From NCBI RefSeq assembly GCF_026212465.1, contig NC_080058.1, forward strand, positions 5,132,501 to 5,196,500: a stretch of 64,000 bases of DNA. The letters are read 5' to 3'. This document shows positions 50,016-61,064 of this stretch, one piece after another; within the stretch, counting starts at the first letter, position 1, and each line of letters begins with the position of its first letter. The stretch is from Amaranthus tricolor (lineage: Eukaryota > Streptophyta > Magnoliopsida > Caryophyllales > Amaranthaceae). The notes beneath the pieces are model-generated. The model searched no databases and was not told where the DNA came from. It saw only the letters and a program-made list of their open reading frames with translations. The translations under genes and the position numbers were made by a program.

Positions 50016-50182
50016 TGTAAGAATGATTCGGGTTGCATTCTCATTAGGAATAATGTTAACATATACAAGATTACAAACTATACTTTAGAAAACTAAATAT
50101 TTTCCTAATATTCTACACAATCATAAGGATTTTACAAAATGTGCAAGTAATCAAAAAGATATTATTCTACAATATTCTAAGA
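50016..50182 (-). repeat. 5' LTR of the copia element
   Basis: 167 bp, identical to the 3' LTR except for four substitutions and two missing outer bases: the minus-strand 5' end starts TCTTAG where the other LTR has TGTCTTAG. Confidence 0.92.
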
Positions 50183-50187
50183 CTTCC

Positions 50188-50865
50188 CACGTTCAGGGGC
50201 AGAGTAAAAATTGAATATTTCTATAAAGGCCCTGTGCAATTTTAAAAATTATGATATTTTTCTAACAATTTTGTATCTTTGAACACTTAACATATACTAT
50301 ATAATTTAATATTGAGACCTCAAATTTTTCCGGGCCTTATGCGATCGAATATGTTGAATATGCTCAGAACCTTTTATGCCCACGTTCTTCTAGGTCTACC
50401 TCGATGTGAATAAGGTAAAGTGTAAAAGTTAAATGTATAAATTAGTTCTTAATATCGAGTTAATTTGATTGTAACTGACTTATACCACTATACCAAATTT
50501 TAATACTTCTATTAATGATTACTTTAAATATCACTCTCTTTTCCGGCAAGATTAATCTCACTTAATTCTCTTTTGCTCAACTTACCTCATAATAAAAAAA
50601 ATAGAAATATAATTATTACTTAAAAATATTTTGTTTTATTCTTTTTTGAAATGAGATTACTGAAAACTAATTGTTACTCCATATCAAACTTATAATCATA
50701 CAAAACGAGAGGAAACTTAAAAAGAACTAAATAAACATTCATTAGAGATCAACATATGGCCATACATCTGATGAGATGATGCTTTAAAATTTCAGAAAAA
50801 CAAGAGAAACTAATTATGCAAGAACTTTTATTATTACAAAATGACAACTGAAAGACTTGTTTAGT
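50188..50865. other. duplicated intergenic DNA, no gene seen
   Basis: The part of segmental copy A between the retrotransposon and the truncated proline-rich gene. It aligns with about 55686-56380 of copy B with scattered substitutions. No coding content is seen. Confidence 0.7.
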
Positions 50866-51018
50866 CTACATTAAAATATTGTCCTTTGGAGAAGGTGGTG
50901 TAGTGAGGAGTGGTCTTCTTGATCTTCTGTGTAAAGAAACAACTTCTGTGGTTGATGCCAAAAATGCATTCACCACTAAAATGGTTAGTATGAAATAAAT
51001 AATCTTACTACTACCCAT
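50866..51018 (-). pseudogene. truncated duplicate of the proline-rich gene at 56487-56780
   Basis: A 50-residue frame begins MGSSKIIYFILTILVVNAFL, like its partner in copy B, and stays alike through the basic RRSRRPL and the first prolines (TTPPSPK, about residue 45). It then runs into downstream DNA, ends DNILM and stops. Compared with copy B, a deletion of about 260 bp removed the rest of the coding region and joined the leader half to the 3' flank. The promoter is kept, with TATAAA at 51053-51059 about 37 bp before the ATG, so a short secreted peptide might still be made. I regard it as a pseudogene or a new mini-gene. Confidence 0.75.
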
Positions 51019-51141
51019 TTTGGTAGTGTTAGAAATGGGTACACAAAGCTGCTTTTATACTCCTTTCTATTAAATTTGTTGGTTACATTTTGATTAAAAA
51101 AGCTATTACAGTTTTAATTAAAGTGTAATCAATAAACTGGT

Positions 51142-51957
51142 CTTGACTTTTACACCTTCTTTAATTGTATTCACATATTTAAATTATCTTTTAAACATTA
51201 TTTACGCCATTCAATTTCTCTCTCTACCATATATAGTACAACTGGTTTTGGACGAGACGACCTCATAATGGAACCGCACCGGCTCAATTTGCGCGTGTAA
51301 CAACCTGGGCATTTTTTTCATTTTCTGGACATTTTTCAATTTTGATCTAAAAGTTATCAATTTTGACCTTAAAGGTATCAATTTTTCAAAATTGATAAAT
51401 GCCCAAAAAATTGAAATGTTATTACTCGCGCGTGAAATGGGTCGACCCACACATCGTCTTAACTTGCGACGGTCTCGTCCAAGTTTTTGTGTATATAAAA
51501 TACCAAAAAAAAAAAAGAGTTTCTCGTATTTTTCTTAAAAACTATTTCGATTCTAAATGATGCTAATTCAAGAGGACGGAATAGTATGGTGTAAAATAGG
51601 AAGAGGGGCATACTAAATTACTATTCAAAATTGAAAGTGGTGTTCATTTGAATCATTGTGTTAATTTAAAATCAGGTGTTTTAGGTCGATTTAAAATCGA
51701 ATCTTGTATCCACATTAATTATTATATAAGTATAAATTTATTTTAAAGTTGAATCAAAATGAAAGTCGATTATATTGTGAAGTTATTTTGAGTGATCAAG
51801 TCTGGTTAGAACATCAACATCAAGTGATAAAGAAATTGAAAATATCATGATAATCTCAGTGAGAATTCCTCAAATAATACAAAAAACTAGAGTAGAGTAG
51901 TCCATACGGATGGTAATGGTATCCTTACAAAATGACAACTTAGAAAAATAGTGTACA
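51142..51957. other. intergenic, no gene seen
   Basis: AT-rich stretch after segmental copy A. The frame at 51211-51450 has no domain and overlaps an inverted-looking stretch (caattttgatctaaaagttatcaattttgacc). A possible MITE fragment with gacgagacgacctcata and cttgcgacggtctcgtcc lies at 51249-51482. Confidence 0.4.
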
Positions 51958-51965
51958 AGTATTAC

Positions 51966-53034
51966 TAGGGCTGAACATGGTTTGGTCTAAATCGTAAACC
52001 AAACCGGACCAAACCGTAATTTAAATATTTGGTCTGGTCTATGGTCTAAATGGTCTGGTCCGGTTTTTTTTTTTTTTAAACGGTTTACGGTCTGGTCCCG
52101 GTTTTAAAATTTACAAACCAAACCGGACCGGAAAACCGTATTAAAATCATATTTTAGGGGATTAGGGCAACTACTCATGAAATCCTGCTGGCTGCCTCTA
52201 ATCTCCATCTCCATTTCAGATCGCGACATTCTCCTAATCTCCTCCCTTCCTCGCCTTCTCTCCGGTAAGTTGAATCCTCGCCTCCTCTCTCATTCCTTCT
52301 TCAAGGCTTTTGTGCTTCTGTGCTCTTGTTCTTCTCTGATAATCGCCTCCTCGCCTTCAACCCATCGACAATCGACAGTGCTTGTGTGCTTCTTCGACGC
52401 TTCGATGCTCCTCCTCCAATCTTCATTCTCCAATCTCAGCATTCACCACGGAATCAAGTGTAGAATCTCGTAATGTAAGTATATTGGTTGATTTTTTGAT
52501 TTTTTAGGGTTTTTTCAAGATCTTTAACCGATTGTTTTATTGGGAAAGCCATGGGGAAAGCCTTCTGTTTTTACTGGTCAAAATGCCAAGTATCTGGTGA
52601 ATGAATGTCGTAATGTTGAATGAATCTCTTAAGAAAAATGTGTAATTGCTTAATTTTCAGTTGAATGTTGAATGAATCTCGTAATGTTAAATTGTTTGAT
52701 TGGAATTTGTTGGAATTTATCAGTTTTAGGGTTTGATTGGAATTTGGAATTCTGAATGTTAAATTGTTAATTATGTTGAATGTTGAATGTTGTTGATATG
52801 TTGTTGAATTCTGAATGTTGTTGAACTTCTGAATGTTCAAATGCAAGAAACTATCCTCACTCAATTAAAAAAATACAAAAAAAAACCGTAGACCAGACCA
52901 GACCGGACCGTTGGTCTGGTCCGGTCTGGTCTTTTGACTGGTCTGGTCTGGTCTGAAAAATTTCCAGACCGGAATTTCTGGTCTGGTCTGATTTTTCTGT
53001 CAAACCAGACCAGACCGGACCGTGTGCAGCCCTA
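51966..53034. mobile_element. non-autonomous hAT-like element
   Basis: 1069 bp with inverted ends TAGGGCTGAACATGG and (reverse complement of right) TAGGGCTGCACACGG. The flanking octamers AGTATTAC and TGTATTAC differ by one base, fitting an 8-bp hAT target duplication. The outer 200 bp on each side are dense in ggtctggtc/gaccagacc motifs. The centre (about 52175-52480) is C/T-rich and gene-like with good splice-donor sequences (gGTAAGTT at 52262, atGTAAGT at 52475). No transposase is present. Confidence 0.85.
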
Positions 53035-53090
53035 TGTATTACAAGTGGGGGCTCAATGCTCATACACTCAATATAAGACATGGCCACGAC

Positions 53091-54060
53091 CAGAGGTGTT
53101 CATTCGATTGATCGGGTCGGTTTTGAACGGGTGTCATTCGGTTCGGTTGTATTTCGAATCGGTTATTTTTTAACTGTGCGTTACGACGGGTCACACTCGG
53201 GTCGAGTCAGTTAGTCACGGTTTGGTTGGAGATCGGTTATTCAAGCTATCGTGTTAGCATCGGTTCGGTGTCGGTTGAAGTTCGTGTTGAGTGTCAATCG
53301 GTCTCGGGTTATCATCGGTTACTAAATGGTTCGGTTTTGTCGGATACAGATCAGGTTCGGGCTTTTATTTTAAAAAAAAGAATTCGGCTACGTATTACTA
53401 ATTACTATCGACCGAATCAATATCAGATTAAGTTGTTAGTCATTTTTTAATTGATGACAATATTCCCTTTATTTAAAGCAAAATAGTTAAAATGCAAATC
53501 AATTATTAATCATTATTACTTTGTTACTTTTACTTGTTTGACAGGAAATTATAATTATAAAGTTTTATCAATTTTCATCTAATTCGATTAAAAATAGTTA
53601 AATAAACATTGACCATTGATTATTAACTCTAAATATATGAAACCATGTATTTATAAAATTTAATTTATTAAAATATCTAACACTTTATTAGATTAACTAA
53701 TAAGATGTTTGAATATGAGTCTATCATACTTCTATGTTAAAATTTGGATCAGGTCTACAACAGTTCGATATAAAATTCGTTGGGGTTAAGTCAGTTTTAG
53801 CCGGATCAAATTCGATTTCGAGCATAATTCGGGTCGGATATGACTCAGGTCGGTCATTAATAGGTTCGGGTAATCTCGGTTAAGGGTTATGTGTCGGTTA
53901 TAAAAATCGGTTACAGCTCGGGTTCAGCTTTCCCATTTTCGGTTGTCAACCGGTTCGAATACTGTCGGTTCGATAAACCTAAAAAGGAACACACTTTTGG
54001 GTCGATTTACTTTCGGTTTCGGTTCTGATTTTCAAGTCGGGTCACTTTTGAACAGCTCTA
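53091..54060. mobile_element. second non-autonomous hAT-like element
   Basis: 970 bp with imperfect inverted ends CAGAGGTGTTCATTCG and (right, reverse complement) TAGAGCTGTTCAAAAG. The flanking octamers GCCACGAC (53083-53090) and GCCACAAC (54061-54068) differ by one base. The interior is rich in cggttcggt-type motifs. The end sequence is close to the element at 18012-18398. Confidence 0.82.
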
Positions 54061-54323
54061 GCCACAACTGTCGGTTTGGACAAATTTGTCCGTTTTCTCT
54101 TTATTAATATAGTGAAAATATCCAATTGCATTTCTATTCTGTGTAGGGCCCAAAATGTTCAGAACCGAGCGTGTACTTGCTTGACCTTTCATGCCTTTGG
54201 AAAAATGCTAACTTACCCCCAAATAAATCACTTTCATGAAAAGGATAACTTATTTTTTTTCTTGATTTTTGCTTGTTTGTTGTGTGCTTTTGAATTACTC
54301 TTAAGGGGCTGTTTTGGTATGGA

Positions 54324-54532
54324 TGTTAAGAAATTAACTCAACTAAAAGTTTAAGTTGATGGTTTGGTCTTAATATATATTATATACTCTAACACGCTCT
54401 CTCACAAGAGAGTCTATTAGGCTAGAAGTGTGGATACGCAAAGGCGCTGAATATTTCACTTTAAAGGGATGGTTGAGATTCGAACCCGTAACCTCTTGTT
54501 ACATTGGCTTCTGATTGAGTTAGTTCCTTAAC
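54324..54532. repeat. dispersed SINE/TRIM-like repeat, copy 1
   Basis: Recognised by the ordered landmarks aactcaactaaaagtttaagttgatgg, tatattatatactctaacacg, a ctctcacaagagag palindrome, ggctagaagtgtgga, and gagattcgaacccgtaacctc (B-box-like on the minus strand). Copies at 59120-59340, 59341-59592 and 61608-61775 have the same order with more divergence. Confidence 0.65.
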
Positions 54533-55077
54533 AATAGAAACATAAAATGTAATGGGAAGGAAAATGATAAGGAAGACTAAGGGTAAAGGTAAGAGTTATA
54601 GTTATATATTATTTGGTATAACAATATAAGGGAAACACTTAGGACAACAACTACTCACAAAAGGAAATTTATTACTTGACATAAATGAGTGGTAACAAAA
54701 TAAGGGTATCTACTACCCTAAAAAAAATTGGGTTAACCTAATAATGGTAATCAAATTTCTTACTTCACACTAAAATATTCATACCAAAGACTATCAAAGG
54801 TTCACTATTGTAAAATAAGTGTAAACTGTGCACTGCCATGCTTTGTACTGTTTTTGTACATTGTCCATTAATGACTATCTAAGTTAGGGCTATTTGTGCA
54901 TCATTCTGTTTTCTTCTTTTACCTCCTTTTAGGGTGTGTGTGTCCATCAAATTGAAATTAAATGTGGCATTGCCCATGCTATTGTCACCACGAGCCGTGC
55001 CATGTAGTTGGCGTAAGCGGGTTGTGTTGTATCGTGTTTTGTCAAGTTAATATTAAAATCTTACAATGTATTATCGT

Positions 55078-55330
55078 TAGAAGAGATGGTATTAAGTGGT
55101 AATAAAAATTTGAAAACAAAAAAACCTTTTTGTGTCAAAGTTTCATTACCATAGAAATGACATGGAACTTATGATGAAGTTTTACACTATAAATCATTCT
55201 CATTACCAACATTTAGTACCAATAACCAAACAGACCGTATGTACACAATTCTAAAGAAATTCTCAAGAAACCACTAACCAGAGAAGAGCCAGAGGGCTGC
55301 CCATCTACGGATCCGTCCAGAGAGCCAAAA
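55078..55330. repeat. duplicated block, partner of 63746-64000
   Basis: Shares aaaatttgaaaacaaaaaaac, ttttacactataaatcatt, accaacatttagtaccaataa and gagggctgcccatctac with 63746-64000 in the same order and orientation. The left part is the right half of a MITE whose full copy is at 63595-63901. Confidence 0.85.
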
Positions 55331-55450
55331 CATAGTTGTTCTTCACATAAGCTAATTTTTTCTTCCCAGCAATCTTGTCATTAGACTTAGAGTCATGTCC
55401 AGTATTTCCTCTATACTCCCCCAGCGAGACGCCTTTGAACTTAATTGTTA

Positions 55451-55481
<31 letters not shown>

Positions 55482-56486
55482 TAAAAGTAAAAAGTAAAAG
55501 GAGGTAGTAAGATAAAAATGAGTAAAAGAGCTATATATAAAGGTAAGAAATTATACTAACGACGGGTAAGATGGACATATTCAGTAATCTAAGACGTAAA
55601 TAAGGCGCCGCTAACTAATCCTATCCCTAGTTAGATCCATAGAGAGGTGTAGTTCGTTCAAGTTACTTTTAATTTGTTCTTCCCACGTTCAGGGGCAGAG
55701 TAAAAATTGAAAAATTCTATGAAGGCCCTGTCCAATTTTAAAAATTATGATATTTTTATAACAATTTTGTATATTTAAACGCATAACAAATATTCTATAT
55801 AATTTAATATTTAGACCTCAAATTTTTCGGAGCCTTATGCGGTCAAACGTGTTGAATATGCTCGAAACCTCTTATGCTCACATTCTCCTAGGTCTACCTC
55901 GACGTGAATAAGGTAAAGCTTAAAAGTTAAATGTATAAATTAGTTCTTAATATCGAGTTAATTTGATTGTAACCGACTTATACCACTATACCAAATTTTA
56001 ATACTTCTATTAATGATTACTTTAAATACCACTCTCTTTTCTGGCAAGATCAATCTCACTTAACTCTCTTTTGCTCAACTTACCTTATAATAAAAAAATA
56101 AAAAAATAATTATTACTTAAAACTATTTTGTTTTATTCTTTTTTGAAATGAGATTACTGAAAACTGATTGTTACTCCATATCAAACTTATAATCATACAA
56201 AACGAGAGGAAACTTAAAAAGAACTAAATAAACATTCATTAGAGATCAACATATGGCCATACATTTGATGAGATGACGCTTGTTTCAGAAAAACAAGAGG
56301 AACTAATTATGCAAGAATTTCTATTATTACAAAATGACAACTGAAAGAATTGTTTAAACTTAGTCTACATTAATATATAAATATTGTACACTATTTTTAA
56401 ATTTTTCTTATTTTCTATTTTAATATCGACTAATTTCATATAAAACTTTTACCGAAGAAGACAAATTGAAAAAAAGTTAAGACTTA

Positions 56487-56780
56487 TTAGTGATTTGGTG
56501 GAGGATGTGGCAATGCCAAATGCGGAGGACGAAACCGTGGAGTCGGAGATGGAAAGGGGCATGGATAAGGTGGCGGAGGCGGAGGAGACGACGGTGGTGA
56601 AGGCGGAATAGGAGGAGGCGGGCTGAAGTGAATATGAGTATTGGGCTTTGGAGGAGGTGGTGTAGTTGGGAGTGGTCTTCTTGATCTTCTTTGTAAAGAA
56701 ACAACTTCTGTGGTTGATGCCAATAATGCATTCATCACTAAAATGGTTAGTATGAAATAAATAATCTTACTACTACCCAT
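56487..56780 (-). CDS. small secreted proline-rich protein (intact duplicate)
   Basis: 97-residue product. The signal peptide MGSSKIIYFILTILVMNALL is probably cleaved after about residue 22-24. Then come TEVVSLQ, a basic RRSRRP (31-36), KPNTHIHFSPPPP (45-57) and a long Pro/Ser region with one Cys (PYPCPFPSP), ending ALPHPPPNH. NTHIHFSPPPP matches the NRPVHFKRVYPPPP and NQPPHYFKPSPPPP units of 42920-43456 and 39907-40206, so it belongs with them. A TATA box (TATATAAA, 56817-56824) lies about 40 bp before the ATG, implying a very short leader. A second frame on the same strand (56477-56731) is a shadow. Predicted extracellular; biochemical role unknown. Confidence 0.75.
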   Translation of the reverse strand: MGSSKIIYFILTILVMNALLASTTEVVSLQRRSRRPLPTTPPPPKPNTHIHFSPPPPIPPSPPSSPPPPPPYPCPFPSPTPRFRPPHLALPHPPPNH

Positions 56781-56816
56781 TTTGGTAGTGTTAGAAATGA
56801 GTACACAAAGCTGGTT

Positions 56817-56824
56817 TTATATAC
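56817..56824 (-). promoter_or_regulatory. TATA box of the proline-rich gene at 56487-56780
   Basis: TATATAAA on the minus strand, 37-44 bp before the ATG. The duplicate in copy A has TATAAA at the same relative place, so the core promoter is duplicated with the gene. Confidence 0.55.
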
Positions 56825-56902
56825 CCCTTTCTATTCAATTTGTTAGGTTAAATTTTGATTAAAAAGCTATTACAGTTTTAATTAAAGTGTAACCAACAAA
56901 CT

Positions 56903-58720
56903 GAAATGAAGAGTATATAATTTTCCAAGTATATTTATGTATATTTCTAATTCCTTTGTCTTGATAGAGTTTTATCAGAGAGAAAGGGTGAGATTTTTAA
57001 GAAAAAATAGATATTTGGAATAAATAAAGAGAGAGAATGAATTTCGTGAATAAAATTAAAAGAGAACTAAAGTATATAGATAAGATTTAAAGAAAATGGT
57101 AAGCCATTATCAAAAAAATAAAATTAATGTAAAATAAATAAAATAAATTAAAATGATAATTAATGCAAAATAAGTAGTACAGCTAAAGTAATTTATATCT
57201 TGAGCAGGTAATCAATTATAGGACTTAGTTGTAATGGTGGGAAGTTAGGTGGTAGAGTGGCAAATGATATAATAAATTAGTAGCAAATTGGTATGAGTTG
57301 CATATGGGTAAACCAATCCTGGATGCATCTACATATAAAAAATACTTCATATCCTAAAACAAGGGGCGGTGATTATTGTTGAAATTTTAGGTACTTCTAC
57401 ACTTGAATTTAATTTATAGAAAAATGTGTCTTGAACTAGATTGCTACCAACAATAATCGTTATCTTAAAAAATATTCTCATGTTTTTTATACTCTATAAT
57501 TAAAAAGATATTTATATATTTGAATTTTAAGCGTAAATTTAAAGAGATAAATGAAGTATTTTCGTATGTCAATAATTTTAGTTTTACAATATTTAGTTAG
57601 GTTTTTTCTTATAAATTAACACACCACCCTATACTTGATGTTTACTATTGTGTTTATTGGGGTGGGTCGAGCCAACGGGTTAAGGGTCGAGTCACTTTTA
57701 AACGGGCTATAAACAGATTAGTTTGATAACATGTCGGGTTATTACCGGGCTTTGATGTGAAGACTTTTATTAGGTCGGACCGGGGCATTATTGGGCTTGA
57801 TTTCCATAAAAAGATTTTAATATTTTTTTATATGACATTATTATATACATGCGAGTCGACCAACATGCTACAAAATTGAATTAAAAAATCATTGAATAAA
57901 CTTTTTGTAATGGGTCAAGAGCGGGTCAAGTGTAAATGGGATTTGAACCGCCCAATCCATTTAAAATCCCGACCTGACTCGATCAGTTAAAATTCTGCGT
58001 TCGTTACTTGACAGATACACATCAAAGAACTGTGAATTGAAGATGAAACCTTAAGGAGCAAGGCATGCAATCAAACTAGCTAGAATAAGTGTAGAAATTA
58101 GACTAAAGGACATGAGGAAGAAGCAATAAATAGTGCTCAAACAAGCAATATGTGTGAGCAACATTTTGCGTTTGCTTTGTACTTCTTTGTAATTTTGTAG
58201 CATTATCCAATTTTAGTCAAATGCTTTATTTGAAATTGTTCAAAACTACAATAATTTATTATTAAGTTTAGTTTAGTCCATTGGTCAAAGTTTGACCTTT
58301 CAATCACGAATAAGATCAAATTTTACTACACCTAACATAGATTACATTCCCTTATCTTCTCCTTTAATATTTTACTACAATAATATAACATAAAAAGTAT
58401 TTAAACAACAAGAAATAAATAAGTTAAAAAATTGCAAGTATAAATACAAAGTTCAATGCTTATATTAAAACTAATCAACACCTTAATCAAAACTCAAATG
58501 ATCACCACATCTAATACCCAATTATTTTTTATCTTCACTATATTGAATGTCCTACAAAAATATAAAACAATAAATCATCCACACAAATAGCATTGCATGA
58601 GATTAGAGGATTTGCATGCTACATATTCTGTTGATTATACGATAATAGTAGAAAGAATTCAAAGGACTTATAAAATATACATACATCTTTTATTTATATA
58701 GGACAAACCATCCCAACAAG
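56903..58720. other. intergenic, no gene seen
   Basis: AT-rich DNA. A stretch at 57655-58000 has scattered gggtcgag/gggtcaag motifs like those inside the hAT-like MITEs here, but I found no matching ends. No coding content is seen. Confidence 0.45.
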
Positions 58721-58916
58721 TCAAGCAGAAGGAACTGGACGATGGCCAGGTTCGTAATACCAATATATCGGGCCACCCGGTTTCGGAGGCGATAAGTGTG
58801 GAGGCTTTGGTGGTTTTGCTTTTGCCATCAAGATGATAGCTTTCCTTGGAGGAACCACAAAACATCCATTTAACACCAACACTAATATTGAAAATGACCA
58901 ACAAATTTAACTTCAT
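58721..58916 (-). pseudogene. small secreted Pro/Tyr-rich protein gene with a frameshift in the leader
   Basis: The ATG at 58916 opens MKLNLLV, but the frame then becomes non-family-like. One base over, the same strand reads FSILVLVLNGCFVVPPRK, a continuing hydrophobic leader, then KAKPPKPPHLSPPKPGGP and IYWYYEPGHRPVPSA to a TGA at 58721-58723. A one-base indel near 58892-58903 would join them into about 64 residues. TATATATA at 58959-58968, about 45 bp before the ATG, marks a promoter like those of the neighbours. A partner lies at 62302-62427 (KPPYYYITPPKPGPP). Either a recent pseudogene or a base-call error. Confidence 0.65.
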
Positions 58917-59119
58917 CTTTGTTATTGTAATGTGAAATTACTCTTGTTATTATGCTTTGTATATATAGAATTATAGATAATAAATAAGATTATAAATACA
59001 CAAATTGTGCTCCATAAGTAGATGGATTGACTTTTACTTTGAATTAGTCATGCAATCAGAAATGCTCTATTGTAAATTTTGTTTCATACCTAAGATAAAA
59101 CCAAATGCTTAAGTTATTG

Positions 59120-59340
59120 TCAAAGAACCATCTCAATCAAAAGCTTAAGTTAATAATTGAGGCTCCAGGATATATTATATACTCTAACACGCCTCTTCAC
59201 ACGAGAGTTTTTGAGCTAGAAGTGTGGACACATCACAAACTATCCATCTCATATCTGGCGCTAAATATTCCACTTTAATAAGGGGTGATTGAGATTCAAA
59301 CTCGTGACCTTTTGTCACGCTGATTTCTTATATCATGTCA
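59120..59340. repeat. dispersed SINE/TRIM-like repeat, copy 2
   Basis: Same ordered landmarks as copy 1: caaagaaccatctcaatcaa, tatattatatactctaacacg, gagctagaagtgtggaca, gagattcaaactcgtgacc, and a closing tatcatgtcaaagaacc. It is joined head-to-tail to copy 3. Confidence 0.65.
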
Positions 59341-59592
59341 AAGAACCAATTCAACCAAAAACTTAGCCTCAAGATATGTTATACACTCTTACACTTATGC
59401 ACTCTATCACGCTCAGTTACACAAGAGGCCGTTGAGTTGAAGTTTGAAGTTAAGATGTGACGTATTCCAATTCTCATATATGGTGTTAAAAATTTTGCTT
59501 CACACAAGAAATAATAGATTTAAACTTGTGACCTTTCCATTATGTTGACAATTCTATATCAAGAGATTAACTCAATCAAAACCTTTAAGCTG
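59341..59592. repeat. dispersed SINE/TRIM-like repeat, copy 3 (tandem to copy 2)
   Basis: Begins aagaaccaattcaaccaaaa, then atgttatacactcttacac, cacaagaggccgttgagttgaag and aaacttgtgacctttcc, closing with tcaagagattaactcaatc. Confidence 0.6.
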
Positions 59593-61064
59593 ATAGATTG
59601 TTCTTAATTCATAATTCATCAAATCTATCACCAAGAAACAAGTTGACATAAATTACGTGTGGGTGTGTTGTTCTGTACAATTAAATATAGGACCACTAGA
59701 TATTTATACGTTCATAATTTATATAATGCTTTTTAAAAGAATGAGAATTTGGAATTCATACATAAATGGGTAACAATTCAAAACCAACCCATTAATAAAA
59801 TTCAGGTCAGGCTGATGAGCTAAATCTTAAATGAGTTTTATTCAACAACATTCTATTATTTCAATGTTATCAAATGAAATTCTACTTAGAGTGGAGTTTG
59901 CAAGTCAGATGTACACAAATTTACTCTTATTAGTGATAACACTAACAAATAGGTTGTTTTGCTAGACCTTTGATTAATAACATCATGTGCAAGTTCACAT
60001 AAATACAAAGTGCACATGATTTAATGACTCATTTTACTATGATTCATTATAATCCGAAACCAAAGAATTTTAAATATTTGTCCCATGGAAATACGACACA
60101 TTAAATGAGTATGGTTATGCTTCTATATGTGAGTCATCAACTATGTCCCTTATTTCCAAGGGAATAAAGATTTGCAGTTTTTTTAGTATGCATTTTAATG
60201 AACTAAAGTAAAATGATCAATTAAATCATATGCACTTTTATAAGTGAAGTTGCACATAATTTTTATACCCACGATCAATTGAAAATAATTTCTTTGTTAG
60301 TTTATTGCTCACAAGGGTAAGGTTATATACATCTAAGCTCAAATCCCATACTAAGGTGGGGTTTAAGGAGTCGGATGTACACAACCTTGATAACACTAAT
60401 GTTGTGCCAAGTCCTAAATCTCCTAGTGTAGGAGATGACTTTGATCATCTCATTGCCTACTCCATGGCTTGCACATTAGAGAATCATGTTCAGCAGCGTG
60501 CAATGGGGCATGAGGGATTCAAGTTTGTATCACTCCATAAAATGATCAAGGAGAGAAAATGAAGTACCTTGAACAAGGCAAGAGATGCCTTGAATAAGAC
60601 ATGAAGATGCTAAAGGAAGACATAAGTTCATGTCGTGCACGAGGCAGAGTGAAGGAAGCAAGGTGTCTTGAACAAGGCACAACACACGGAGCATCCAGAA
60701 AAGGGTCACCTGCAGGAGCTCGTTCGAGCGTCAACTGCTTATTCGAGCAGCCTGGTGCTGGCGCATATGTGGGTTTCTGTTCCGTGGGTTTTACTTGAGG
60801 GGGATCGAAGGTATTTAAGAAGATACCACATTAAATCTCCTTATGTGTGTTTCATTGCCTCCATAGTTGTTGCTATGTTTTTCTTGTGTTTTTCCTTTTT
60901 GTTCTTCACTTGTTAAACTTCTAAACACTTTCATTTCAACTAACAAAGAGTTTATTGTTTGCGATTTACCCTTAATTGTTTGGTTTGATAAAGTTTTTTA
61001 TATTCTCCTTAACTTGGTCAATCAAGTATAACTTTCAACAAATAAATTCATCAACAATCTTGTA

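Larger units (their letters stand above)
45309..50182 (-). mobile_element. Ty1/copia LTR retrotransposon, defective
   Basis: A 4874-bp element on the minus strand, bounded by LTRs (45309-45477 and 50016-50182) and a 5-bp target duplication CTTCC (45304-45308 and 50183-50187). The empty site is preserved in the duplicate at about 55676-55685. Minus-strand order is LTR, tRNA-Met-type primer site, gag, protease, integrase, reverse transcriptase, RNase H, purine tract, LTR. Integrase before reverse transcriptase identifies the copia superfamily. Four mismatches separate the LTRs (about 2.4%), so insertion is fairly recent, of order 1-2 million years at plant rates of about 0.7-1.3 x 10^-8 per site per year. 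Coding is broken, so it can move only in trans, if at all. Confidence 0.95.
45060..51141. repeat. segmental duplication, copy A (split by a copia insertion)
   Basis: The parts 45060-45308 and 50183-51141 together align in order with 55443-56902. Shared landmarks include gctatatataaaggtaagaaa, ctaacgacgggtaagatgg, gaggtgtagttcgttcaag, a ttgttcttccca junction, ggtctacctcg, and the start of the proline-rich gene with its promoter. Copy A has the 4.9-kb retrotransposon inserted at the ttgttcttcc/cacg point, and lacks about 260 bp of the coding end of its proline-rich gene. Confidence 0.9.
54061..55442. other. intergenic with dispersed repeats, no gene seen
   Basis: Holds one copy of the SINE/TRIM-like family (54324-54532) and a block at 55078-55330 that recurs at the right end of the window. 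The frame at 54076-54354 has no recognisable domain. Confidence 0.45.
55443..56902. repeat. segmental duplication, copy B (uninterrupted)
   Basis: Colinear partner of copy A without the copia insertion. It keeps the empty target site (ttgttcttcccacg near 55673-55686) and a full-length proline-rich gene. The ends are the AAAAT-type simple repeat on the left and gtgtaaccaacaaactg on the right. Confidence 0.9.

Noticed and set aside
56477..56731. His/Leu/Arg-rich frame overlapping a proline-rich gene
   Set aside because: It is a shadow of 56487-56780 in another frame, without a leader.
57655..58000. Another hAT-like MITE
   Set aside because: It has the same gggtcgag-type motifs, but no matching inverted ends or target duplication was found.
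60305..60562. 85-residue protein-coding gene
   Set aside because: Its start overlaps repeat-like sequence and it has no domain or supporting context.
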